A stretch of DNA of 64,000 nucleotides from Qipengyuania qiaonensis. GTDB taxonomy: Bacteria; Pseudomonadota; Alphaproteobacteria; Sphingomonadales; Sphingomonadaceae. A program made the position numbers and the translations under genes. Below are positions 1 to 7,256 of the stretch, one piece after another. The notes under the pieces were generated by a model. It was not told the DNA's origin. It saw only the letters and a list, made by a program, of their open reading frames with translations, and did no database searches. Numbering within the stretch: position 1 is the stretch's first letter; each line of letters starts with the position of its first letter. Location of the stretch: contig NZ_JAIGNO010000002.1 in the NCBI RefSeq assembly GCF_019711515.1, positions 434,001 through 498,000 on the forward strand, given 5' to 3'.

Positions 1-70
1 CATGATCGCAAAGCTCGAGGTGCCGTGCACGATTTCTGCCGTTCGCCTGGCGCTCGAAGCCGAGCTCTGA
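1..70 (+). CDS. C-terminal end of an unidentified protein (partial, 5' end outside window)
   Basis: An open frame runs from the window edge to a TGA at 68-70 and gives about 22 residues ending in a helical stretch rich in Leu, Ala and Glu. It converges on the leftward gene that ends 12 bases further on, which suits a real gene end. Too little is visible to name a family. A flagellar function is possible from context only. Confidence 0.3.
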   Translation, partial: MIAKLEVPCTISAVRLALEAEL

Positions 71-82
71 CCGCAAGACGGG

Positions 83-478
83 TCAGTCGGACGTTCCGGC
101 TACAGCGCCTCCGAGCAACAGCAACGCACGGGCGCAGGCGGCGACCAGAGCGATAGCCGGATCCTCGCCGAAGAAATTGCCTTCTTCGATTTCGCCCGAG
201 AACGACACCAGCGCCGAAGACGGACCGCTTGCAGCACGGGTTACGAGCACTCCGCAATAAGGGCCGACCAGTTCCATCGCTGCGCTCACATATGCGCGAG
301 CTTCGTACAGCTCTTCCAACCGCGCCGGTGCGACTGGTTGGTCGAACAGGCCAGCATACTTCTTCGGCGCGCTGTTACGCAGTTCGGCGAACACCGCCAA
401 CGCCGTACGCGGCTCGTAAAGACGGCCCTCGGCGCAATCGTCGACATATTGCTGAACGCTTGATTCCCACGGCGACAT
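83..478 (-). CDS. Hypothetical protein at the edge of the flagellar locus
   Basis: The product is 131 residues with no signal peptide. It has a mainly helical N-terminal half and a hydrophobic Ala/Leu-rich helix near the C-terminus (about residues 105-125). The ATG start is followed by coding-like codon use with strong GC bias at third positions. I recognise no family. It lies about 150 bases downstream of fliA on the same strand, so it could be a distal or separately transcribed member of the flagellar region. That link is only positional. Confidence 0.55.
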   Translation of the reverse strand: MSPWESSVQQYVDDCAEGRLYEPRTALAVFAELRNSAPKKYAGLFDQPVAPARLEELYEARAYVSAAMELVGPYCGVLVTRAASGPSSALVSFSGEIEEGNFFGEDPAIALVAACARALLLLGGAVAGTSD

Positions 479-628
479 TCGCCCACTGCTCCATTTCGGG
501 GGGAGTTAAAGACCAAGCGCTTCAATAGATCAAAACGGGTGCTCCAGCATACGGCATTGCACTTAAGTTCCATGGCCGTGATGGCTGTGTCCATTTATGG
601 CACGGAAATAGTCGGTGACGGTAAACGT
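479..628. other. Short intergenic region between fliA and the hypothetical gene
   Basis: It holds about 150 bases with no gene. A TGGCACG at 595-601 looks like a sigma-54 -24 element on the plus strand, but no TTGC follows at the required spacing, so it is not called a promoter. No clear terminator was seen. Confidence 0.5.
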
Positions 629-1354
629 CTAGATGGACTCTGCTGCCACAAGTCCAATTCGTAGTTTTTCAAGCGCGTTCGCCTTGAGTTGGTGTACGCG
701 TGGAACGCTGACTTCCAGGATTGTCGCAATTTCGGTCAGATTGAGTTCTTCCAGAAAGTGCAGCTGGATCACGAGTTGCAACCGTTCCGGCAGAGCGGCA
801 ATTGCCTGGGTCAGCGCTGCCTTGTCGGCGGCATCGAGCAGCAGGGCCTCCGCGTCGGGTTCGTCGCTGACGAAGGCCGGGTTAGTGTCCGAATAGCAGT
901 CTTCGAGATCGACGAGCCGGGTGGCGATCTGATCGCGTGCCTTGTGATACTCCTCGACCGAAATGTTCATGGCGTACGCCATTTCCTCCGCACTCGCATC
1001 GCGGCCCAGTTCCCGGCGCAACTGGTCGGCTGTGCCTTCCATCTTCCTGCGCAGGGCGGCGGCACCGCGGACGTGATGGGACTGGGACCGCAGGAGATCG
1101 ATCATGGCACCGCGAACACGCATCTTGGCATAAGCCGCAAAACCGTCCTCGCTCGGGCGTTCGTGTCGCTGCGCGCACTCGGTCAGGGCGATCATTCCGG
1201 CTTGCAGGAGATCGTCGACGTCGAGCGAGGCACCGCAACTGCCTTCGTAATACCATGCCAGTTTGCGGACCATGGGGAGGAACTTTTCTATCCGCTCGGT
1301 GATCTCGCTCGCATAGGCGCGCTGCGCGTTGAAATGGGCGTGCTCATACTTCAT
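629..1354 (-). CDS. fliA: Flagellar sigma factor FliA (sigma-28)
   Basis: The product is a 241-residue sigma-70 family protein of the size typical of FliA. Region 2 is visible around residues 20-95 (DVDDLLQAGMIALTECAQR and the following MRGAMIDLLRS-like stretch). Region 3 is near 100-140, and region 4 with its helix-turn-helix is at about 188-233 (LPERLQLVIQLHFLEELNLT). It directs RNA polymerase to late flagellar genes and is held inactive by FlgM, which is encoded at 4714-5001. Its ATG overlaps the flhA stop codon as ATGA, so it is the last gene of a transglycosylase-flhA-fliA operon. FliA is not universal in alphaproteobacteria, so its presence beside sigma-54 promoters marks a hybrid regulatory scheme. 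Confidence 0.93.
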   Translation of the reverse strand: MKYEHAHFNAQRAYASEITERIEKFLPMVRKLAWYYEGSCGASLDVDDLLQAGMIALTECAQRHERPSEDGFAAYAKMRVRGAMIDLLRSQSHHVRGAAALRRKMEGTADQLRRELGRDASAEEMAYAMNISVEEYHKARDQIATRLVDLEDCYSDTNPAFVSDEPDAEALLLDAADKAALTQAIAALPERLQLVIQLHFLEELNLTEIATILEVSVPRVHQLKANALEKLRIGLVAAESI

Positions 1355-3453
1355 GCTGCAAGGGCCTCCGTTTCATGGCCGAGTTGTGCAGGTTGCTTGG
1401 GTGTTTCATCGCCAACAACGGCGATCACTTCGATCGGCTGTGCGGCGGGAAGTTCGTTGATCGACAGCACCAGGCACTGCGGTGCGCGGAGCCTCAGAAG
1501 AGCGGTCAGTGCGCGGCGCGCGCGAGGCTGTACGATCAGTGCCGGGCGCGCTGCCGCAGGATCGCGTTGCGATACGATTGTGGCGATCCGCTCACCGATC
1601 GAACGCGCGAGATCGGGCTCGATGACGATTTCGCCCGATGCCGGATCCTGCAGGCCGCTGACAACCATATCCTCCAGCGCCGCCGCCAGTGTGATAACCG
1701 GAAGTTTGGCATCCGGCGGACAGGCCTCGGCGACGATCATGGCTCCCAGATCCATTCGCACGATATCGACCAGACGATCATGCTCGGACGTCTGCTGGGC
1801 CGCGAGCGAAATGCTCGAGAATACGCGCAGCGCATGGCGCAACGAAATCCCATCGGCGAGTAGCGCCTTGAGCAGGCGGGTCACGGCTGCCAGGGACAGT
1901 GGCTGCGGGGTGATCGTTTCTATCAGCTGGCCATGACGCCCGCGCAGGTGATCGATCAGGTCGCGAACCTGGTCGGGGCCGAGCAAATCCTGCGCGCGGA
2001 CAGCCAGCAACTGATGGATCTGGGTTGCGATTACGCTTTCCGGATCGACCGCGAGATAGCCTTCGGCGACGGCCAGATCGCGCGCACCCGGATCGATCCA
2101 CAAGGCGGGGCAGCCGAAGCTGGGATCGACAGTTGCTTCGCCGTGGATCGCCTGGGAACGCATGACTTCGCCGGTGTCGATGGCGAGCATGTGGCCGGGC
2201 TTGATCTTGCCGCCCCCGATCGTCGCCCCGCCCAGCATGATCCGATAGCCATCGGGCTCGACTTCGAAGCTGTCTTCGATCCGGAACTGGGGAACGATGA
2301 AGCCGAAATTCTGGCACATCTGCTTGCGAAGACCGGTCAGCCGCGCGACCAGCGTGGCGCCGCGCTTCTCGTCGGTCAGGCTGATAAGGCCATAACCGAG
2401 CTGGATGGTCACGAGCGTCTGGTCGGTTACCTCGTCGATAGCGATATGCGCAGGATCGGGCGCGGCAACGGGTTCCGGCAGGGTCTTCGCGGCTTCCTGC
2501 CGCTTGCGCAAGCTGTGCCACAGCCAGAAGGCGGCGGCCGAAAGCGGCAAGATGATCGATTGCGGCATCGCCGGGATGCAGCCGATCACAAACAATATGC
2601 AGGCGACGGGAAGCCAGATCTTGGGGTCGGCCAACTGACCGCCGATCTGGCCGGTCAGGTCGCGCGCGTCCGAAACGCGGGTGACGATGACCGCGGCGGC
2701 AATCGAGAGCAGCAGCGCCGGCACCGAGGCGACCAATGCGTCGCCGACGGCCAGCGTCACATAGAGCGATCCGGCTTCGCCAGCCGAGAGCCCGTGGGTC
2801 GTCATTCCGAGCACGAGGCCTGCGATCACGTTGATCAGCAGAATCAACAATGCAGCAACGGCATCGCCTTTCACGAACTTGCTGGCGCCGTCCATCGAGC
2901 CGTAGAAATCGGCTTCCGTGGCGATTTCGCGGCGGCGTGCCTTGGCTTCGTCCGCAGTCAGCAGCCCCGCAGCCAGGTCCGCGTCGATCGCCATCTGCTT
3001 GCCGGGCAGTGCATCGAGGGTGAAGCGGGCCGAAACCTCCGATACGCGCCCTGCACCCTTGGTCACCACCATGAGATTGATGATCATCAGGATCAGGAAG
3101 ACAAAGATGCCGACTGCGAAATTGCCGCCGATAAGGAAAGCGCCAAAGGCTTCGATCACCTTGCCCGCCGCTGCGCCGCCTTCGTGCCCGTTGAGCAGTA
3201 CGATACGTGTCGAGGCGACGTTGAGTGCGAGCCGCAAGAGTGTGGCGAACAGCAGAACGGACGGGAACGAAGAAAAATCCAGCGGCTTCTGCGCGTTCAT
3301 TGCCGCCATGAGGATCGACACGGACAGCGCGATGTTCATGACGAAGAAGACGTCGAGCAGCATTGCGGGGATCGGCATCACCATCAGCAGGATGATCGTC
3401 AGGATGCCGATCGGCAGGGCGAGGCCCGGGTTGAGGAACTGACGCACGCTCAC
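1351..3453 (-). CDS. flhA: Flagellar type III export gate protein FlhA
   Basis: At 700 residues it matches the usual FlhA length. The N-terminal half carries about eight membrane helices, with the FHIPEP-family signature near residues 73-90 (RLALNVASTRIVLLNGHEGG) and the conserved PGKQMAIDADLAAG loop near 150. The C-terminal half, from about residue 345, is the soluble ring domain that docks chaperone-substrate complexes. It forms the central inner-membrane gate of the flagellar secretion apparatus and uses proton motive force. The start overlaps the end of the upstream transglycosylase gene by four bases and the end overlaps fliA, so the three are translationally coupled. flhB and other export genes are not in the window. 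Confidence 0.97.
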   Translation of the reverse strand: MSVRQFLNPGLALPIGILTIILLMVMPIPAMLLDVFFVMNIALSVSILMAAMNAQKPLDFSSFPSVLLFATLLRLALNVASTRIVLLNGHEGGAAAGKVIEAFGAFLIGGNFAVGIFVFLILMIINLMVVTKGAGRVSEVSARFTLDALPGKQMAIDADLAAGLLTADEAKARRREIATEADFYGSMDGASKFVKGDAVAALLILLINVIAGLVLGMTTHGLSAGEAGSLYVTLAVGDALVASVPALLLSIAAAVIVTRVSDARDLTGQIGGQLADPKIWLPVACILFVIGCIPAMPQSIILPLSAAAFWLWHSLRKRQEAAKTLPEPVAAPDPAHIAIDEVTDQTLVTIQLGYGLISLTDEKRGATLVARLTGLRKQMCQNFGFIVPQFRIEDSFEVEPDGYRIMLGGATIGGGKIKPGHMLAIDTGEVMRSQAIHGEATVDPSFGCPALWIDPGARDLAVAEGYLAVDPESVIATQIHQLLAVRAQDLLGPDQVRDLIDHLRGRHGQLIETITPQPLSLAAVTRLLKALLADGISLRHALRVFSSISLAAQQTSEHDRLVDIVRMDLGAMIVAEACPPDAKLPVITLAAALEDMVVSGLQDPASGEIVIEPDLARSIGERIATIVSQRDPAAARPALIVQPRARRALTALLRLRAPQCLVLSINELPAAQPIEVIAVVGDETPKQPAQLGHETEALAA

Positions 3454-4304
3454 AGACCGAATGCCTTGAATTTGGTATAGGCCGCGGCAATCTGCTCATT
3501 GGCTCGATTACCGGGGGCGCCACCTTCGCCGAATGTTGCGCGGAGCGTATCTGCCATGGACCCGCGCTGCCGGGTGTCCGATGGCAGCGACGGGACCGCG
3601 AAACCGCCACGATCCGGACTGCCCCGTCTCATGGGGGACTGCGCCGCAAATCTGGAGAAATCGTGACCCGTCGGCTGCCAATTGCCCGGCATCGGCGTCT
3701 CTCCGTAGGCGTTTGCGACCTTGTCTTGCATAAGTGCCATGACTTCGCCCACCGAACGGGGCGCAGCACCGGAATAGAAGATCGAGCGGTTGGCCCGCGC
3801 CGCTTGCGGCATGAGTGCCGCGGCCGACTGCCCGGGGTCGCTGCCGAGTGCACCGAGAAATTGCTGCGCACCGCCAAGGCCCAGGAAATGCGCCAGATAG
3901 AGTTCTGCAGGTTCGGGCTCGCGACCGAGCGTGATGCGCAATCCTTCGGAGTTTTCTCGCGTCAGCTCCGCTGCCATCAGCGACGATGCGTCGACATCGT
4001 AGCGCAACGACAGCAGCTGATCGCGCGTGGCCCTATCGGATACCCGGCCGCCAGGGCCAATGGCCGCATCCGCCCAGTCGAGGCCGTGCTTCGCGCCGTG
4101 CCGGTCGAGCGTGCGCAGCCAGGTGGAATCGATGAACTGATAGAGACCGGTGGCGCTCGAAGTCTGCGCCTTGGCGCTGGGATCGAGGCCGGATTCCAGC
4201 CTGGCCTGAGCAAGCAGGTAGTCGAAATCGACTCCCGTGCGCGTCGCGGCGCGGGCGATAGCGCCCTGCACTTCGGCGGTCTGGACTGGGTTGATGGTAG
4301 GCAC
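3450..4304 (-). CDS. Flagella-associated soluble lytic transglycosylase-like protein
   Basis: The protein has 284 residues. An SLT domain occupies roughly residues 12-140, with the catalytic Glu in ARLESGLDP (E37) followed by the SSATGLYQFIDSTW core typical of transglycosylases. The enzyme cleaves the glycan strand of peptidoglycan, presumably so that the rod can cross the wall. The FlgJ encoded at 12095 lacks a hydrolase domain, so this protein probably supplies that activity, as SltF does in Rhodobacter. No Sec signal peptide is evident at the N-terminus, which suggests export by the flagellar apparatus or another start; I saw no better one. A perfect sigma-54 promoter lies 33 bases upstream. 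Confidence 0.85.
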   Translation of the reverse strand: MPTINPVQTAEVQGAIARAATRTGVDFDYLLAQARLESGLDPSAKAQTSSATGLYQFIDSTWLRTLDRHGAKHGLDWADAAIGPGGRVSDRATRDQLLSLRYDVDASSLMAAELTRENSEGLRITLGREPEPAELYLAHFLGLGGAQQFLGALGSDPGQSAAALMPQAARANRSIFYSGAAPRSVGEVMALMQDKVANAYGETPMPGNWQPTGHDFSRFAAQSPMRRGSPDRGGFAVPSLPSDTRQRGSMADTLRATFGEGGAPGNRANEQIAAAYTKFKAFGL

Positions 4305-4336
4305 GCATCCTCCGGGATTTGGTTCCCCGAAGGTTC

Positions 4337-4352
4337 AGCAAGATGCGTGCCA
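4337..4352 (-). promoter_or_regulatory. Sigma-54 promoter for the transglycosylase-flhA-fliA operon
   Basis: Read on the minus strand the site is TGGCACGCATCTTGCT, a full match to TGGCACG-N4-TTGCW with the GG and GC dinucleotides 12 bases apart. It lies just upstream of the ATG at 4304. Transcription should need an AAA+ enhancer-binding protein of the FleQ/FlbD type, which is not in this window. Confidence 0.85.
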
Positions 4353-4381
4353 AAAATCCCTTGAAGATTGGCCCGACTAGC

Positions 4382-4717
4382 TCAGGCGAGCGCTACCTGT
4401 GCTCCCTGGCGAGGGAGGGCGGTATAAGGTGCGTTGTGGCCAGTCAGCGCGCCGAGGCGGTTCTGCACGTTGGTGGCGATCAGATTGCGCAAACGGCGAT
4501 TGATCTCGTTCAAACGACGAACCGCATCGAGCACACCGAGGCACTCTTCGTCGAGACTGGACCTCTCCACCGCTTCCAGTTTGGTACAAAGATCCATCTT
4601 GCCATTGGTGCAGGTAACGATGCGATCGAGGTCGAGGGCGGCAAGCGCCTGCCGCTCACCCTGCAAAAGGGCGAGCATCTGTTGCAGGGTCGCAAGGGTT
4701 TCCTGTTTGCGGGTCAT
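4382..4717 (-). CDS. flgN: FlgN-like flagellar export chaperone
   Basis: This is a 111-residue, almost wholly helical protein with heptad-like Leu spacing and an RRLNEINRRLRNLIA segment near residues 65-80, consistent with FlgN. FlgN-family chaperones bind the hook-filament junction proteins FlgK and FlgL, both encoded in the opposite arm of this locus. Its ATG overlaps the flgM stop as ATGA, which reproduces the common flgM-flgN pairing. Sequence similarity in this family is weak, so the call rests on size, helicity and gene order. Confidence 0.75.
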   Translation of the reverse strand: MTRKQETLATLQQMLALLQGERQALAALDLDRIVTCTNGKMDLCTKLEAVERSSLDEECLGVLDAVRRLNEINRRLRNLIATNVQNRLGALTGHNAPYTALPRQGAQVALA

Positions 4718-5001
4718 TTACCGACCTTTCCGTACATGCCAGCGGCGATGATCGCGTCGGCGATCTTGGTGGGAATCAGCGGGTAGGTGCCGGATTCAAG
4801 CGCTTTGCGGATTTCGGCCACGCGCTCATGATCGACCGGAACTTCAACACCCGCAGAGAGGCGCGACGTAGCAACGGGCGCTTCCGCTTCGCGGGGTTCG
4901 GCAGCAACCTTCTGCGAAGGCGAGGTTTTCGCGGCAGGCGAGACGGCGGTGCTCGGACGCACCAACGATCCCGAGAATTCCGGCAATCCGACAATACGCA
5001 T
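4714..5001 (-). CDS. flgM: Anti-sigma-28 factor FlgM
   Basis: The product is a 95-residue protein with a disordered, Pro/Ala/Ser-rich N-terminal half. The C-terminal FlgM motif at about residues 55-90 (VDHERVAEIRKALESGTYPL followed by IPTKIADAII) is the part that binds FliA. FlgM holds FliA inactive until it is exported through the finished hook-basal body. A GGAG ribosome site at 5009-5012 supports the ATG. It sits between flgA and the FlgN-like gene, and its target fliA lies in the neighbouring operon. Confidence 0.9.
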   Translation of the reverse strand: MRIVGLPEFSGSLVRPSTAVSPAAKTSPSQKVAAEPREAEAPVATSRLSAGVEVPVDHERVAEIRKALESGTYPLIPTKIADAIIAAGMYGKVGK

Positions 5002-5061
5002 CGTTTCGCTCCATAAGCTGGTTGTCCAACAGAACGGCTAAAGATGCGCGGGTTTAACTCC

Positions 5062-5080
5062 CCGGCAATAAATTTGCCGG
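5062..5080. promoter_or_regulatory. Inverted repeat between flgA and flgM, copy 1
   Basis: CCGGCAATAAATTTGCCGG has 7-base arms (CCGGCAA/TTGCCGG) around a 5-base centre. It starts directly after the flgA stop codon and lies about 60 bases ahead of flgM. The same arms recur at 6798-6815 upstream of the flgB promoter. No T-run follows on the minus strand, so an operator for a flagellar regulator is more likely than a terminator. Confidence 0.55.
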
Positions 5081-5593
5081 TTACGGCAAATCTATGCCGA
5101 CCTGGCCCGGACGAATGACAAGTGCTCTCATCGTTTCGGTCCGCTCGCCACTGGCGCGAATCCTGATCCATTCGCCTTGCGCGCCGTCTTCAACCGCGGA
5201 TCCCTGGCGGGTGAGCGTAAAACCTCTGCCACGCACCAGAATGCTCACGTTTTCGCCGCGCTTGACGATCGTCTCGCCATATTGCTCGGGAACCTGGCCG
5301 GCATGATTGGCCACCCCGTCCACGGCCACATAGATGCGCCAGCCCTCGCGCGGACAAGCTACCTGGATCGAGCGTTGGTCGCGTCCGAACCATTGCAGGT
5401 CGAGCGGCGACTGGCAGCTAGCCAGCCTCAGTCGGCGATCCACGGGCAATTTAGCACCGCCCGGCTGGCCGATCGCGGCGCCGGTAAAGTCGGCCACGGC
5501 GCGATCGATAATCGAATGCTCCATGGGCGAGGCTGCGGCGGCGGTCGTCGCAAAAAGCGCGGCGGCTGCTGTTCCGAGGAAGATATTGCGCAT
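5081..5593 (-). CDS. flgA: Flagellar P-ring assembly chaperone FlgA
   Basis: The protein has 170 residues with a Sec signal peptide (about residues 1-20, ending in AAAAS). A SAF-like C-terminal domain follows, with the KRGENVSILVRGRGFTLTRQ stretch and a terminal VIRPGQVGIDLP typical of FlgA. It acts in the periplasm and helps FlgI subunits assemble into the P ring around the rod. It is shorter than enteric FlgA, as is common in alphaproteobacteria. It lies downstream of the short MotB-like gene, and a perfect sigma-54 promoter overlaps the end of that gene, so flgA probably starts its own transcript that may continue into flgM-flgN. Confidence 0.92.
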   Translation of the reverse strand: MRNIFLGTAAAALFATTAAAASPMEHSIIDRAVADFTGAAIGQPGGAKLPVDRRLRLASCQSPLDLQWFGRDQRSIQVACPREGWRIYVAVDGVANHAGQVPEQYGETIVKRGENVSILVRGRGFTLTRQGSAVEDGAQGEWIRIRASGERTETMRALVIRPGQVGIDLP

Positions 5594-5649
5594 GATCGGT
5601 GTTCACTCCGGTGTACGAATCCACCCGTCGAGAGGCGGGATCTCACAAG

Positions 5650-6069
5650 CTATGGAGCAAGGTTCGTGCCATCCTGTGGGGTGCGGAGGTAATCGACCGA
5701 GATCACCAAGTCGTCGACGGTGTTTGGCTGGGCGATCAGGCGCATCGGGACCTCCGCGTCGTCGGCTTCGGCCATAATGCGTTCGGCCTCGACCAGTGCC
5801 TCGGTGCGCCGGCCAGGCGTATAGCTGACGGATAGGGTCGCCAATTGTCGCTCGTCGGTCACCGTTGCCAACAGCCACTCGCGGACCGTTTCGCCTTCCG
5901 CTGGCCGGTGTACGGCAAGGGCCGACGATGTCGCAGGAGCCTGCCTCGTTTCATCGACCCGGGATTGGGGCTCAGGCTTCTGTCCCGCGGCTTGCGCCGT
6001 AATCAGGAACAGGATCAGGGCGAGGTCGGCGGTGACGGTCTGCCAGCCGGAAGCTGCACGAATGATCAT
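5650..6069 (-). CDS. Short MotB/ExbD-like single-pass membrane protein
   Basis: With the ATG at 6069, which overlaps the upstream stop as ATGA, the product has 139 residues. A single membrane helix near residues 6-26 contains an Asp in GWQTVTADLALILFLITA. This resembles the MotB channel helix of the true MotB in this window (WKVAYADFVTAMMAFFLLLW), where the Asp carries protons. A disordered linker and a small C-terminal domain of about 80 residues follow. No OmpA-like peptidoglycan-binding motif is visible. It is coupled to a MotA/TolQ-like gene, so the two probably form a proton-driven complex. Its exact role is unknown. Confidence 0.7.
   Translation of the reverse strand: MIIRAASGWQTVTADLALILFLITAQAAGQKPEPQSRVDETRQAPATSSALAVHRPAEGETVREWLLATVTDERQLATLSVSYTPGRRTEALVEAERIMAEADDAEVPMRLIAQPNTVDDLVISVDYLRTPQDGTNLAP
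5656..5671 (-). promoter_or_regulatory. Sigma-54 promoter ahead of flgA
   Basis: On the minus strand the site reads TGGCACGAACCTTGCT, an exact match to TGGCACG-N4-TTGCW. It lies inside the last codons of the MotB-like gene and about 60 bases before the flgA ATG. Confidence 0.85.
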
Positions 6070-6722
6070 GCTACGGCCCTGTCGGCGTGAGGCGGTGTGG
6101 CCGCCATTCCCGTCTTGCGGATACCGCTCGCCAGCCATTCGAGGACTTCGTCGCGATCCAGTTCCTCGCGACGGGACTTGCGCGCAATTGCGCTGGCAAG
6201 CGGCGAGAAAAGGAAGTTGGCGGCGATCAGGCCATACAACGTAGTCACGACCGCCATCGAAATGGCACCGACGATCCCCAGCTGTTCCGGTGTCGATCCC
6301 TGGGCCTGTCCCAGCGCAATCAGGGTCCCGGCAAGGCCGAGGATCGGGGCCAGTTCGGCAGCGCTGTTGAACACGCGCTCTGCGGTCTGCGCGGTCGCTA
6401 CCCGTGCTTCCTTGAACTTGTGATGCTCGCCGTGCAGCGACTGGATCGAACGCTGGCTGATGATGAGATCGGACAGGCTGTCGAATTCGCTGTCCCCGAA
6501 GTGTTGCGGTTCGGCGCGGAGAAACCCGTCATCGGCGATTTCACGTATCTGCACGGCAAGCGCGGCCTTGGCGTTAGTGACGTCGAACGGCGTCTCGACC
6601 AGGCCCCGCAGGGCGCCGATCGCGATGCGGGTATCGGCCATACCGCACCGCAGCAGCGTTGCCGCCAAAGTGCCGACGAAGACGATTGCGATCGCCGCCG
6701 GGTCGAACCAGGTTTCCATCAT
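6066..6722 (-). CDS. MotA/TolQ/ExbB-type proton-channel subunit
   Basis: The start at 6722 is chosen because AAGGAG (6733-6738) lies 10 bases upstream; a longer TTG-started version lacks support. The 218-residue product has one N-terminal membrane helix (about 8-26) and a cytoplasmic loop with acidic and basic residues. Two further helices follow around 124-144 (AELAPILGLAGTLIALGQAQ) and 153-175. The Pro-containing APILGLAGT segment matches the channel-lining helix of MotA and ExbB proteins. It is distinct from the canonical MotA at 14678. It pairs with the short MotB-like gene and lies between flgA and flgB, so a stator-related or basal-body accessory role is likely. Confidence 0.8.
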   Translation of the reverse strand: MMETWFDPAAIAIVFVGTLAATLLRCGMADTRIAIGALRGLVETPFDVTNAKAALAVQIREIADDGFLRAEPQHFGDSEFDSLSDLIISQRSIQSLHGEHHKFKEARVATAQTAERVFNSAAELAPILGLAGTLIALGQAQGSTPEQLGIVGAISMAVVTTLYGLIAANFLFSPLASAIARKSRREELDRDEVLEWLASGIRKTGMAATPPHADRAVA

Positions 6723-6797
6723 GAGGTAGCTACTCCTTGCCGCCAAGAACGGCGGATTCAGGCGCAGATTTACACGGCGGACGAACTTTGCCGCCCA

Positions 6798-6815
6798 CCG
6801 GCAAACGCTTGCCGG
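6798..6815. promoter_or_regulatory. Inverted repeat upstream of the flgB promoter, copy 2
   Basis: CCGGCAAACGCTTGCCGG has the same 7-base arms as the repeat at 5062-5080 with a 4-base centre. It lies about 42 bases upstream of the -24 element of the flgB promoter, which is a typical place for an activator of sigma-54 polymerase. A half site (TTTGCCG) occurs at 6787-6793. Confidence 0.6.
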
Positions 6816-6856
6816 AATCTGCCGATCTGATTGTTTCCGGGCTCGCTTTTCACTTT

Positions 6857-6872
6857 TGGCACGCCCTTTGCT
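6857..6872 (+). promoter_or_regulatory. Sigma-54 promoter of the flgB operon
   Basis: TGGCACGCCCTTTGCT is an exact match to TGGCACG-N4-TTGCW. It lies 34 bases before the flgB ATG at 6907 and should drive the rod, hook and ring genes that follow with almost no gaps. Confidence 0.9.
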
Positions 6873-6906
6873 GAGCGTTGTTCCGTATCTTTATGCGGAG
6901 GCTCGA

Positions 6907-7254
6907 ATGAGCGAAGGATTGTTTGGCATTCACGGGGCGGCACTGGAAATCCGGTCGCAGCGCATGGGTGTGCTCGGCTCCAACATCGCCAATGCGGCAA
7001 CCCCCGGCTACAAGGCGCGCGACGTCGATTTCGCCGATGCGCTGCAGGCCCGCCTGGGTGGTGTCGAAGCGGAGCGGGCCACCGACGGCGCGATCCAGTA
7101 TCGTATCCCGACCATGGCCAGTCTGGACGGCAACACTGTCGAGATGGCGACCGAGCAGGCCGCCTTCGCCGAGAACGCCGTCGCCTATTCGGCCACGCTC
7201 AATTTTCTGCGCGGTCGGGTCGAAACCGTCACTCGCGCGATACGGGGCGAGTGA
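6907..7254 (+). CDS. flgB: Flagellar proximal rod protein FlgB
   Basis: The ATG at 6907 follows a GGAG site, giving 115 residues. The N-terminal rod/hook motif is seen as GVLGSNIANAATPGYKARDVDFADAL at about residues 20-45, and the C-terminal helix is the other coiled part. It forms the most cell-proximal part of the rod. It is the first gene after the sigma-54 promoter, and flgC starts two bases after its stop. Confidence 0.93.
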   Translation: MSEGLFGIHGAALEIRSQRMGVLGSNIANAATPGYKARDVDFADALQARLGGVEAERATDGAIQYRIPTMASLDGNTVEMATEQAAFAENAVAYSATLNFLRGRVETVTRAIRGE

Positions 7255-7256
7255 CG

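Noticed and set aside
595-610. Sigma-54-like TGGCACG on the plus strand
   Set aside because: No TTGC element follows at the required 4-base spacing.
1778-3610. A 610-residue frame overlapping flhA
   Set aside because: It is a shadow of flhA with Arg/Pro-rich composition and no family resemblance.
6797-6816. Divergent sigma-54 promoter for the MotA/TolQ-like gene inside the inverted repeat
   Set aside because: On the minus strand GG and GC are 11 rather than 12 bases apart and the core is degenerate; the palindrome reading is better.
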